NCBI RefSeq assembly: GCF_000721605.1
Contig: NZ_JOIZ01000029.1
Location: forward strand, 1-64,000
Reading direction: 5' to 3'
DNA: 64,000 nucleotides
Source of the DNA: Streptomyces sp. NRRL S-37
GTDB taxonomy: Bacteria; Actinomycetota; Actinomycetes; Streptomycetales; Streptomycetaceae
Below the pieces are notes generated by a model. The model saw only the letters and a list, made by a program, of their open reading frames with translations. It searched no databases and had not been told where the DNA came from. Shown in pieces: positions 54,121 through 62,634 of the stretch. Position 1 is the first letter of the stretch. Every line of letters begins with the position of its first letter. Both the position numbers and the translations under genes were made by a program.

Positions 54121-55677
54121 ATGATTTCCGTGTCCACGGAGAAACCACCCGAGTTCGCGGCCCGCGCGCTGCGTACGGACGTGCGGATCACGTTCGACGA
54201 CGCCGCGGACACGGCGGTGCTGCGCGGCCCCGGAAGCTCACTCGTGCTGCGCCCGGTGCGCGGTGGCCTGCGCACCGTACTGGGCCGACTGGCCGGGGGC
54301 CCGGTGCCGTACGAGGAGTTGCACGAGGGGCTCGGCGGCGCCGCGCGGGAGCGGGCCGACGCCGCGCTGGCGCGGGCCGGCCACCTGCTGGCGTACAGCG
54401 TGCTCACGCACGACGGGCCGTCGCCGCGGCGGGAGTTGGTACGGCTGGAGCCGACGGCCCGGGACGCCGAGCACCGTACGGCGGCCGTGCCCGCCGGCGC
54501 GCGGGTCCGTCTGTCGCGGTTCGCCCTCTGCCGGACGCGCGGGGGCGTGCTCGTACTGGAGTCACCGCTGGTGAAGTTCCGGGCCGTGCTCGCCGACCGG
54601 GCCGCCCGTGAACTCGTCGCCGCGCTGGGGCAGCCGGGGCCGGCGGTCCGGGCCGGTGAGGGCACCGGGCTGAGCGAGGCGGAGACGCTCACGGTCCTGG
54701 CCCATCTCGTCGGCACCGGCTTCGTCGAACGCGCCGCCCCGGACGGCGGCTTCGCGTCCGACACCGAGCCGGTGCTGCGCCAGTGGGACTTCCACGACCT
54801 GCTGTTCCACTCGCGCGTCCGGTCCGGCCGCTTCGACGAGACCTTCGGCGCGGCCTACCCGTACCGGGGCCAGATCGACCCGCTGCCCGCCGTGAAGCCG
54901 GCGCCGGACGGCCCCGTGACGGAGCTGTACCGCCCCCGGCGCGCGGACATCGACGCCCGCGACCCGTCCCTGACCGCCGCCGTCGAGGGCCGTCGCTCCC
55001 ACCGTGTCTTCGGGGAACGGGCGCTGACGGCACGCGAGCTGGGCGAGTTCCTGTACCGGGTGCAGCGGGTGCGCGTCCACCACACGCCCGGCCCCGGTGA
55101 GGACGAGGTGGTCTCGCGGCCCTATCCGGCCGGGGGCTCGCTCCACGAACTGGAGCTGTACGTCACGGTGCTGCGCTGCGGGGGGCTCGCACCGGGCGTC
55201 TACCACTACGACTCGTACGCGCACCGTCTGGTCCTCGTCAACGGGGCGGAGGACGACCGGCGGGCGCTGCTGGGCGTGGCGTCACGGTCCGTCGGCTTCG
55301 ACGTGCGCCCCGATGTGCTCTTCACGGTGACCTCGCGGTTCCAGCGCATGGCGTGGAAGTACCGGGCGATGGCGTACGCGACGACGCTGCGGCACACCGG
55401 TGTGCTCTACCAGACCATGTACCTGGTCGCGACGGCGATGGGCCTGGCGCCCTGCGGGCTGGGCAACGGCGACGCCGACCTGTCCGCCCGTGTGCTGGGC
55501 CTGGACTACCTGCGGGAGTCCTCGGTCGGCGACTTCCTGCTGGGCACGCCGGCGCCCGAGTCCGCGATGCCCGCCGAGCCGGGCGAGGAATGGCACATGG
55601 TGAACAGCCCCGAATGGGCACTTCCGGTGGCCCTCGACGAAAATCCGGGCACCGGGGAAACGTCATCCGGGCCGTGA
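54121..55677 (+). CDS. SagB-type FMN dehydrogenase (azoline oxidase)
   Basis: A 518-residue full-length SagB/ThcOx-type enzyme, which oxidises peptide thiazolines and oxazolines to azoles with FMN. The nitroreductase-like domain occupies the C-terminal half: AAVEGRRSHRVFGERALTARELGEFLY, YPAGGSLHELELYV and TGVLYQTMYLVATAMGLAPCGLGNGDAD. The N-terminal 250 residues are the winged-helix-like leader region typical of TOMM SagB proteins. The ATG at 54121 has GGAGG five bases upstream. First gene of the plus-strand RiPP arm, divergent from the oxidase. Confidence 0.9.
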   Translation: MISVSTEKPPEFAARALRTDVRITFDDAADTAVLRGPGSSLVLRPVRGGLRTVLGRLAGGPVPYEELHEGLGGAARERADAALARAGHLLAYSVLTHDGPSPRRELVRLEPTARDAEHRTAAVPAGARVRLSRFALCRTRGGVLVLESPLVKFRAVLADRAARELVAALGQPGPAVRAGEGTGLSEAETLTVLAHLVGTGFVERAAPDGGFASDTEPVLRQWDFHDLLFHSRVRSGRFDETFGAAYPYRGQIDPLPAVKPAPDGPVTELYRPRRADIDARDPSLTAAVEGRRSHRVFGERALTARELGEFLYRVQRVRVHHTPGPGEDEVVSRPYPAGGSLHELELYVTVLRCGGLAPGVYHYDSYAHRLVLVNGAEDDRRALLGVASRSVGFDVRPDVLFTVTSRFQRMAWKYRAMAYATTLRHTGVLYQTMYLVATAMGLAPCGLGNGDADLSARVLGLDYLRESSVGDFLLGTPAPESAMPAEPGEEWHMVNSPEWALPVALDENPGTGETSSGP

Positions 55678-55853
55678 TAAATGTCAGCCGACACCCGCAG
55701 GGGGTGGCGCACGGGTGAGTGGCCGAGCACTATGGATGTCACAGCCGGACGGAAAAGGAAAAACATTCCGGAAGGCGGCCGGGAATCATTCCGGAGCATG
55801 AATCCCCGGGAATTCCGTTCAGGGAACTCCCGCTTCTCCGAAAGGACCACGAC

Positions 55854-56015
55854 ATGACCGCCAAGGACATCAAGAACGACGCCGACACCGCGTTCGAGGG
55901 CTTCGACGCCGACGAGCTGGAGACCCTCGAGGTCGCCGACGACGCCGACACCGCGTTCGAGGGCTTCGACGCCGACGAGCTGGAGACCCTCGAGGTCGCC
56001 GACGTGAGCGCCTGA
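55854..56015 (+). CDS. candidate RiPP precursor / leader-like peptide without obvious core
   Basis: A 53-residue acidic peptide. After MTAKDIKN it contains two identical 21-residue units (start DADTAFEGF, end LETLEVAD) and then only VSA before TGA. The units resemble thiopeptide leader peptides (Asp/Glu-rich, LETLEV motif) that normally end in a short ...VSA-like boundary followed by a Ser/Cys/Thr-rich core. Here there is no Cys and one Ser. Codons after the stop run straight into a terminator and encode no core in any frame. AAAGGACC is a good ribosome site. It may be a leader-only remnant, a scaffold extended enzymatically, or a duplicated-leader accessory peptide. Confidence 0.7.
   Translation: MTAKDIKNDADTAFEGFDADELETLEVADDADTAFEGFDADELETLEVADVSA
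55878..56003 (+). repeat. perfect 63-bp tandem duplication in the precursor gene
   Basis: Two identical 63-base copies (55878-55940, 55941-56003), 21 codons each, with no mismatch. Identity at wobble positions means the duplication is recent. Confidence 0.95.
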
Positions 56016-56028
56016 GCACGACCGTGTG

Positions 56029-56082
56029 AACGCACAAGGATGCGCCGCCGGCCCCCTGGCCGGTCGGCACATCCTTGCGTTC
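56029..56082. terminator. terminator after the precursor gene
   Basis: A long imperfect hairpin: CAAGGATG pairs with CATCCTTG and the inner GCCGGCC with GGCCGG; a CGTTT tail follows. It separates the short precursor transcript from the convergent membrane-protein gene. Confidence 0.75.
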
Positions 56083-56124
56083 GTTTCCGGGGCGGCCCGC
56101 CGGCCCCGGCCGACCCGGCGGCCC

Positions 56125-56721
56125 TCAGCCCCGTACGGCCAGGTGGTACGCGGAGGCCCAGAGCACCGCCGCGCAGGCCAGGCCCACCGTGACCAGCACG
56201 CTCTCGTCCGACAGGCCGGCCACGACCAGCACCGCGCCCACGACCGCCACGGCGGTCATCAGTCCGGCCGTCCACCGGTACTGCCACTGGTCGTACAGGC
56301 GCGCGAGGGGGAAGAAGTGCAGTCCCACGACGAGGGCGATGCCGACCGGGATGAGCTCGGGGCGGCCGGCGGCGTTGGAGCCCGCGATGACGGCGAAGAC
56401 GGCCAGCACCTCGATGCCGTTGACGACACCCACCCCACGCGCCCAGTTCTCCGGGAGGCTCACCGTGCGGGGCGAGGGCGCGGCGTCCTTGCGGTGCCCC
56501 AGGTAGACCGCCGCCGCGGTGACCACGAGGGCCGCCACCTCTATGGACACCGGCACGGCGTCCGTCGCCGAACCGGTCGCGGAGGCCCCGGCGAAGGCCC
56601 ACAGCAGGCCGAACACGGAGAGCACGAGGGTTCCCCGGCGCCGCAGTTTCCGGGTGAGTTCCAGGCACTCGGCGTCCGTGGCGGACGGGGCAGGGCCGGT
56701 GGTGGGGGGATCAGTCGTCAT
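56125..56721 (-). CDS. multi-pass membrane protein, hypothetical
   Basis: A 198-residue protein with about six membrane helices (for example GTLVLSVFGLLWAFAGASAT, VSIEVAALVVTAAAVYLG, WTAGLMTAVAVVGAVLVVAG). The N-terminus is short and polar. It matches the general type of small actinobacterial membrane proteins of unknown function. It lies inside the RiPP arm on the opposite strand, so it may be an immunity or unrelated gene; nothing in the sequence decides this. ATG at 56721. Confidence 0.6.
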   Translation of the reverse strand: MTTDPPTTGPAPSATDAECLELTRKLRRRGTLVLSVFGLLWAFAGASATGSATDAVPVSIEVAALVVTAAAVYLGHRKDAAPSPRTVSLPENWARGVGVVNGIEVLAVFAVIAGSNAAGRPELIPVGIALVVGLHFFPLARLYDQWQYRWTAGLMTAVAVVGAVLVVAGLSDESVLVTVGLACAAVLWASAYHLAVRG

Positions 56722-56985
56722 TGGCGGAGAGTACAACGATCACCGCGGTTGCCAGATGTTTTTCGGCCAGCCCGCCGGCCCACTCAAACGGAATTGATCA
56801 TTCCGAGACTTTGCCGCGGAGCGCACACCTCCCGGATCTCCCGGAAAAGGGAGCCCTGTGTCACGAGAACCGTGACGTATGTAAGCCGCACCCTTCTCTC
56901 CACTTCCACCGCGCATTCCGGGCGCCAATGATGTGGAGCACATTCCCGAATTCATTTCCCGTTCGTCTCGGAAGGTGCGAAGGAC

Positions 56986-58143
56986 ATGGTGGTTGACGCT
57001 CCGGAGCGTATTGCCGTGAGGCCGGATTCCGCCGACCTGACGGGGGTGCGACTCCACACTCGGATGCCGGTGACGCCGGCCTGGCTGGCCCGGTACGTCG
57101 TACCGGCCGCCCGCGAACTGAGCGAGGGGGGCGTGCCCGGCGTCCAGGTCCGCCGCGGCTGGCTGCACGGACCCCACATCGATCTGCTCGCCCCGGCCGC
57201 CGGCGCCGCCGACTGGACGGCGGTCGCGGCCGGGCTCGACGCGGGCCCCCTCGACCCGGCACGGGCGCTGACCGAGGAGGCCTACCTCGAGCAGGCCCGC
57301 GAGTTCGGCCGGCTCGAGGCGGTGGAGCCCCCGTACCTGCCGCTGCGCGACCACGGCGCGGTCCTGCCCGTCGCTCCCGACGACCCGGCCCTGCGCTCCC
57401 GCGAGCCGCGCCTCGATCCGCTGCGCACCGTCGTGAACGGCGCCCTCGCCGTGCCGGTGCTGCCGATGATCGAGAGCCTGGCCGAGGAGCCCGGCAGCGG
57501 CACGGTGTTGCTCGCGGAGGCGTTCGCCGCGCTCGCCGACACCCACGCCCTCGGCCCGGGGTACGGGGTGTTCTCCCCCCGGTCGCACGCGGAGGCGTTC
57601 CTCGCCTGGGCGGCTCCCCGCAAGGACATGCGGCCCGTCTTCCAGGAGCGGCTCGCCAGGGAGGCCCCGCTGCTCCGCGCGGTGGTCGAACAGCGGCTGA
57701 GCGGCGCGGTCTCCCCCGCGGCCGCCCGGTGGCGCACGGCGTTCGCCTACGGCGCCGGCGTGCTGGACAGCGCGGTCGCCTCGGGCACCCTCACCGCCGG
57801 CCTGCTCGACTCGGTGACCGACGGCGTCGACCGGGGACGGATGGGACCGCCCGGGGCCGTGACCACGGTGCCGCGCGGCGAACAGCCGGACACCGACTTC
57901 CACCGCACCGTGCACGGGTCCGGGGCGATCAGCACGCCCTCGCCGTTCTTCGCCGCGTTCCGCCTGCTGACCAACCTCTTCTACCAGCAGCTTCCCCTGC
58001 TCACCGTGTCACCGATGCAGCGCTACTACATGTGCTTCGCGATCGCCGAGACGGTCGACGACGTACTCGGCAGCAGCTGGCGCGAGCGTCTGGAGCGCCC
58101 GCACACCGCCCGCACCACGAGGCCGACGGGAGCCCCGCGATGA
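56986..58143 (+). CDS. LanB C-terminal-like protein (elimination or pyridine-synthase type)
   Basis: A 385-residue member of the thiopeptide-type bacteriocin biosynthesis family, related to the SpaB_C/elimination domain of split dehydratases and to thiopeptide [4+2] cyclases. Characteristic parts are VQVRRGWLHGPHIDLLAP near residue 60 and LLTNLFYQQLPLLTVSPMQRY near 340. ATG at 56986 has GAAGGTGCGAAGG upstream. Its stop overlaps the glutamylation-type LanB start (ATGA). As partner of that gene it probably removes glutamate to give dehydroalanine/dehydrobutyrine; a cyclase role cannot be excluded by eye. Confidence 0.75.
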   Translation: MVVDAPERIAVRPDSADLTGVRLHTRMPVTPAWLARYVVPAARELSEGGVPGVQVRRGWLHGPHIDLLAPAAGAADWTAVAAGLDAGPLDPARALTEEAYLEQAREFGRLEAVEPPYLPLRDHGAVLPVAPDDPALRSREPRLDPLRTVVNGALAVPVLPMIESLAEEPGSGTVLLAEAFAALADTHALGPGYGVFSPRSHAEAFLAWAAPRKDMRPVFQERLAREAPLLRAVVEQRLSGAVSPAAARWRTAFAYGAGVLDSAVASGTLTAGLLDSVTDGVDRGRMGPPGAVTTVPRGEQPDTDFHRTVHGSGAISTPSPFFAAFRLLTNLFYQQLPLLTVSPMQRYYMCFAIAETVDDVLGSSWRERLERPHTARTTRPTGAPR

Positions 58144-60749
58144 CCAGCCCCGAACCCCAGTGGTTCCTGCGCGTCAACCCGCTGCGCAGGGCCCGCCTCG
58201 CCGATCCGGAACTGCGCCGGCTGCTCGGCGCACTCGCCGCCGCCGAGGCCGAACTGGCCGAGGCCGCCGAGGTCTGCTCGCAGGAGCTGTACGAGCGGAT
58301 CGGTGCCGTGGAGTCGGACGCCGAGCGCCGCGAGCTGATCGCGCTGCGCCGGGCGATCCACAACGGCCGCGCGCCCCGCAAGGCCCCCGAGGGCCGCGTG
58401 GCACAACTCCCGTCGGTGGCGCGCTGGCTGGCCGTCCAGGCCGAGCGGGAGCGGCTGCGCGCCACGGTCACCGCCGGCTACCCGGCCGCCGCCGACCGCG
58501 AACGGGCCGTCCTGGCGGGCCTGCTCGGCGACGACGACCTGCTGCGCTCGCTCGCCCTCGTCGCCCCCGAGGTGCACCAGGAGGCCGAGCGCTACCGCGC
58601 GGCGGTCGGGGGACCCGGCAAGGTCAACGCCCGCACCCGCAAGTCGGAACGCGGACTGATCCAGTACGTCACCCGGTCCATGGTGCGCACCAGTCCGCTC
58701 TCCCGGTTCACCGCGGTGGGCATCGCCGAACCCGCCCCCGCCGGCGACCCGGAGGCCGTACGCCCCGGCGACGTGCCCTTCACCGGCGCGCTGGCCGTAC
58801 CGGGCCTGGACCGGGTGATGCTGCACTACGTGCTCGGCGGCCTGCCCGCCGCCGACGAGGCCGGCCTCACGGACCTGTGGGTGGGACTGCCGCCCACCTC
58901 GGCACCCGACCCGGAGAGCGGCAAGCTGTTCTTCCTGAAGTTCTCCGAGCAGGGCATGCACCGGCTCGCGCTGCCGCTCGACGGGCCCGTCGCCGACCTG
59001 CTCGACGCGCTGTCCATGGGACCGCGCCGCTTTCCCGCCGTGGTCGCGCACGTCGCCGCGCGGGCCGGCTGCTCCACCGAGGACGCCGGCCGGCGCGTAC
59101 GGCAGGCGCTCCGGCAGGGCGTGCTGTGCACCTTCACCCAGCCGGAGGAGCGCGCGGCTTCCGCCGACTACGACGTCCTGCTCCCGGCCGGGCGGGACAC
59201 CGCCGTCGGGGAGCTGGCGGAGCGGGTCCGTACCGGACTGCCCCGGGTGGCCGGGGCGCCCGCCGGGGAACGGGGCGCGGTCCTGGCCGGGCTGCGCGGG
59301 GACCTCGGCCGGTTCAGCCAGGCCGTGGGCCGCCCGGCGCACATCACGGTCGAGGAGGACTACGTCATGCCGCCGCTGAAGGTGGTCACCTCCGACTGGC
59401 ACGCCCCGCTGACCGACCTCGGGCCCGCCGTGGAGCTGCTGTCGGTCTTCGACTGGCTGCACGACGTACGGGTCCTGATGACCGCCGCGTTCACGGAGCG
59501 GTTCGGGGCCGGGGCGAACGTGCCGCTGGCCGAGCACGCGCCGTTCGTCGTCGGGGAGGTCTCCCGGCGGGCCGCCGCGATGGCCGCCGTGTACGGGCCG
59601 CAAGGCTCGGGCGAGCCGGCCGCGCTGACCGGCATCGGCCCGGCGGACGGCTCGCTGGAGCGCATGTACCTGCTGCGCCGCGAGCTGTCCGAGGAGGTGC
59701 ATGCGCTCCTCACCAAGACCGTCCGGGCCGGCGAGGACACCCTGGCCCTCACCGCGGCGGACGTCGCGGAACTGACCCGGTCGCTGCCCGACCGCTTCCG
59801 CCGGGACCCGCTGATCTACGGCGTGCTGCTCCAGCAGGCCGGCGGCAGGCTCGTCCTCAACGACGGCCTGCCGGGCCACGGCATGCTGTACGCGCGTTTC
59901 CTGGAGGCCGACCGCCGCCAGGGCGGCCGGGCGCTGCCCCGGCTCGCCGCCCACCTGCGGCGCTTCTACGGTCACGACGGCGCCCGGGTCACCGAGGACC
60001 TCGGCCTGCACCGCCTCAACGTCAACGCGCACGCGCCGGTGCTGCCGGGCGGCCTCACCCCGGAGGACTGGTTCACGCTGCGGCTGGCCCACGACCCGGA
60101 GACGGACTCGCTGCGGGTCGAGGACGCGGACGGCGCGCCCCTGAGGGTGCTGCCGCTCGGCACGGGCCATCCGGGCCTGTTCCCGCCCCCGCTGTCGGTG
60201 GCCTCCGGCCTCGCGATCAGCGGCCGGCTCTTCAACAGCCTGCCCAACTCCTGGCACGCGGCCACCCCGTGGGACGGCGAGCACACCCGCACCGCGCCGC
60301 GCATGGCGGTCGGCGACGTCCTCATCGGCCGCCGCCGCTGGTACGGCGGGGCCGAGCTGGACACGGCGGTGGCCGCCGGGCCCGACGAGCACGAACGGCT
60401 GCTCGCGCTGACGGCGTGGCGGGCCCGGCACGGGGTCCCGGACGAGGTCGTCGTCAAGTCGGCGCCCGAGGACGAGGGCCCGCTGTCGGTCGGCGCACCG
60501 GACGTCCAGTCCAAGCGGCTCCAGCAGAAGCCGCAGTACGTGGACCTGTCCAGCGCCCTCGCGGTGCGGGTACTGCCGCGGATGCTGGAGCGCCGCGGGG
60601 AGGGGGCGAGCTATCTGGAGGAGGCGCTGCCCGGCGTCACCGACGGCACGCACGCGACGGAATGGGTGCTCGAGGTCGGGCGCACGGCCGGCGGACGGTT
60701 CGTGTACGACCCGGCCGGCCACACGGAAACGGAAGGAGCCCGGTCGTGA
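58140..60749 (+). CDS. LanB-type dehydratase, glutamylation domain (small LanB)
   Basis: An 869-residue stand-alone LanB N-terminal protein. Family segments include SMVRTSPLSRFTAVGIAEP, VEEDYVMPPLKVV, LLSVFDWLHDVRVLMTAAF and GHGMLYARFLEADRRQGG. These enzymes use glutamyl-tRNA to activate Ser/Thr, or, in the PEARL branch, add an amino acid from aminoacyl-tRNA to a peptide C-terminus. Stand-alone size fits either. It is coupled to the genes on both sides (ATGA before, GTGA after). Given the core-less peptide in the cluster, the PEARL option deserves attention. Confidence 0.87.
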   Translation: MTSPEPQWFLRVNPLRRARLADPELRRLLGALAAAEAELAEAAEVCSQELYERIGAVESDAERRELIALRRAIHNGRAPRKAPEGRVAQLPSVARWLAVQAERERLRATVTAGYPAAADRERAVLAGLLGDDDLLRSLALVAPEVHQEAERYRAAVGGPGKVNARTRKSERGLIQYVTRSMVRTSPLSRFTAVGIAEPAPAGDPEAVRPGDVPFTGALAVPGLDRVMLHYVLGGLPAADEAGLTDLWVGLPPTSAPDPESGKLFFLKFSEQGMHRLALPLDGPVADLLDALSMGPRRFPAVVAHVAARAGCSTEDAGRRVRQALRQGVLCTFTQPEERAASADYDVLLPAGRDTAVGELAERVRTGLPRVAGAPAGERGAVLAGLRGDLGRFSQAVGRPAHITVEEDYVMPPLKVVTSDWHAPLTDLGPAVELLSVFDWLHDVRVLMTAAFTERFGAGANVPLAEHAPFVVGEVSRRAAAMAAVYGPQGSGEPAALTGIGPADGSLERMYLLRRELSEEVHALLTKTVRAGEDTLALTAADVAELTRSLPDRFRRDPLIYGVLLQQAGGRLVLNDGLPGHGMLYARFLEADRRQGGRALPRLAAHLRRFYGHDGARVTEDLGLHRLNVNAHAPVLPGGLTPEDWFTLRLAHDPETDSLRVEDADGAPLRVLPLGTGHPGLFPPPLSVASGLAISGRLFNSLPNSWHAATPWDGEHTRTAPRMAVGDVLIGRRRWYGGAELDTAVAAGPDEHERLLALTAWRARHGVPDEVVVKSAPEDEGPLSVGAPDVQSKRLQQKPQYVDLSSALAVRVLPRMLERRGEGASYLEEALPGVTDGTHATEWVLEVGRTAGGRFVYDPAGHTETEGARS

Positions 60750-62634
60750 CGGTGACCGATCTGGACAGGACCCCGGCCACGACGGCCCCGGGGACGGACG
60801 CCCCGCTGCGGGCCCGGCCCGGGCTGCACTACGCGCCGGTACCCGGAGGCGTCTACTTCAGCGGCACGCGCGGGCAGTTCGTGCTGAGCGGCTCGGACCT
60901 CATGTACGCGGTGGCGGACGGCTGCGTACCGCTGCTGGAGGCGGGGACGACGGAGGACGCCCTGGTCGCCGAGTTCGGCACGGAGCGTGCCCGTCCGGCC
61001 GTACGGCATCTCGTCGCCCGGCTGCGGGAGAACGGCCTGCTGCTCGACCCGGCCGCGTTCACCGAGCCGGAGCCCCCGGCCGAGGTGCGCGCCCGCTACG
61101 CCGACACCCTGGCCCGCCTGGCCGCCCGCCTCGACGACCCGTACGCGGCGTTCGCCCGTCTGCGCCGGGCCCGGGTGGAACTGCGGGGGCCGGACACGGC
61201 GACGGCCCCGGCCCGCCGCGGCCTGCACCGGGCCGGCGTGACCACCACGCCACCGACCGCCGGACCGGCGAACCCCCTCGTCCCGGTCTGCGACCCGGCG
61301 ATGTACGCGGACCCCGCCCTCCTGCCCCCCGCCGGCGACCCGGCGGCGCACGAACCCTCGACTCCCGCCGGCGACCCGGCGGCGCACACGCCCGGAACCC
61401 TCACCCCCACCGGCGACCCGGCGGCGCACGAACCCCGGCGGTACGTGGGGACCAGGCAGCGATTCCCGTCGGCGGCCCGGCGGTGGACTTTCCGGGGGCC
61501 GGTGGTTCGCCCCGGGCCGTCATCGAGTTCCTCACCGGTGACGGGACCTGGACCGAGCGGCACGGGACGCTCCACGTGCCCGTGCTGCTCGGCCCGGGGC
61601 CGGTCCTCGTCGGGCCGGTCGGGGTGTCGCCCGCCGTCTGGGCGGCGTTCCGGGACCGGGCCGGGGTCTGGGCCGGTGCCGAGGGCGTCGAGCCCGCGGC
61701 CGGGCCCGTCGCCCACTCCCTCGCGGGAGCCCTTGCCGCCCAGCTCCTGGCCGACACCCTCACGGGTGTCGCGGAGCCCGGCGAGGCCCATGTCGTGCAC
61801 GGCCCCGATCTGACCGCCGACCGCGTCACCGTCACGGGCGGCCCCGTGGACGAAGCGGTCGTGGTCCGGCTCGACGACGCCCCCGCCGAACCCCTCCCCG
61901 AACCGGCGGCCGCACTGGAGGAGGCCGCCGCCCTCACCGCCCGCTGGACCGGTCTCTTCGCCTCCGCGCAGGGCGAGCACCTGCCGCAGATGCCCCTCGC
62001 CCTGCGCGCGGCGGAGCACCGCACGGACCGCACGGACACGGTCACCGCCTGGGCGGCGGACCAGGAGACGGCGACCGTCGCCGCCGCCCTGGCCGCCCTG
62101 CGCGACCGCGTCGGCGGCGCCGCCGGTCTCACCCGTGAACACTGGCTGCTGGACGGCGCGTTGCGGTGGCTCGCCGAGCGCCGGGACCGGTTCGAGCTCC
62201 TGACCGACGCCGCTCCCCCGCTGCACGCCGAGGGCGAGCGCATCCTCGCCGCCCTGCGCGCGCGGCTCGGCCCGGCCGTTCCCGTACTCGCCCTGGCCCG
62301 GACCGTCGGAGTCGACTGGCCGCTGGCCGAGGTCACCGCCGACGGCCGGTCGCTCGGCGCCGGCTGGGGACCCACGGCCGCCGACGCGACGTACGCCGCG
62401 CTGTGCACGGCGCTCGCCGCCGCCCAGGCCGACGGCGCCGTCGCCGCCCTGTCCACCGACGCCCTGCTCACCGCCGACGACACCGCCCGCACCGCACTGA
62501 GGAGGCAGCTCACCGCGCTCGCCACGATCCGGGGACAGGCCCGCCGCACGGACCCCGTGCTCGGCGGACTCCCCTTCTGGCACGGCCCGGTGACCGCCCG
62601 GACGGCCCAGGAGCCCACCGATGCCGACCACTGA
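60746..62634 (+). CDS. TOMM leader-binding E1-like (ocin-ThiF) protein, frameshifted
   Basis: The N-terminal part (60746-61450) shows the RiPP recognition element (LRARPGLHYAPVPGGVYFSG, then ALVAEFGTERARPAVRHLVA). The C-terminal part (from 61451 in another frame; GTG at 61483) continues the family (AVIEFLTGDGTWTERHGTLH, TREHWLLDGALRWLAE). The frames meet at the run of four G at 61447-61450; one more G would join them into one protein of about 629 residues, the usual size. As written, the first frame runs on to a stop at 61813 after unrelated Arg/Ser/Gly-rich residues. It overlaps the LanB stop (GTGA) and the YcaO start by 14 bases. Normally it delivers the precursor to YcaO. Confidence 0.8.
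61331..61429 (+). repeat. GC-rich short repeat, three copies
   Basis: The 21-base word GCCGGCGACCCGGCGGCGCAC occurs at 61331, 61367 and (first base changed) 61409. It encodes repeated GDPAAH in the first frame, just before the frameshift. The unit spacings are 36 and 42 bases, both in frame. Confidence 0.85.

Noticed and set aside
55719..55853. upstream extension of the precursor-like peptide
   Set aside because: The in-frame extension is unlike leader sequence, and AAAGGACC lies just before the ATG at 55854.
58026..60722. 898-codon minus-strand frame
   Set aside because: Antisense shadow of the LanB gene.
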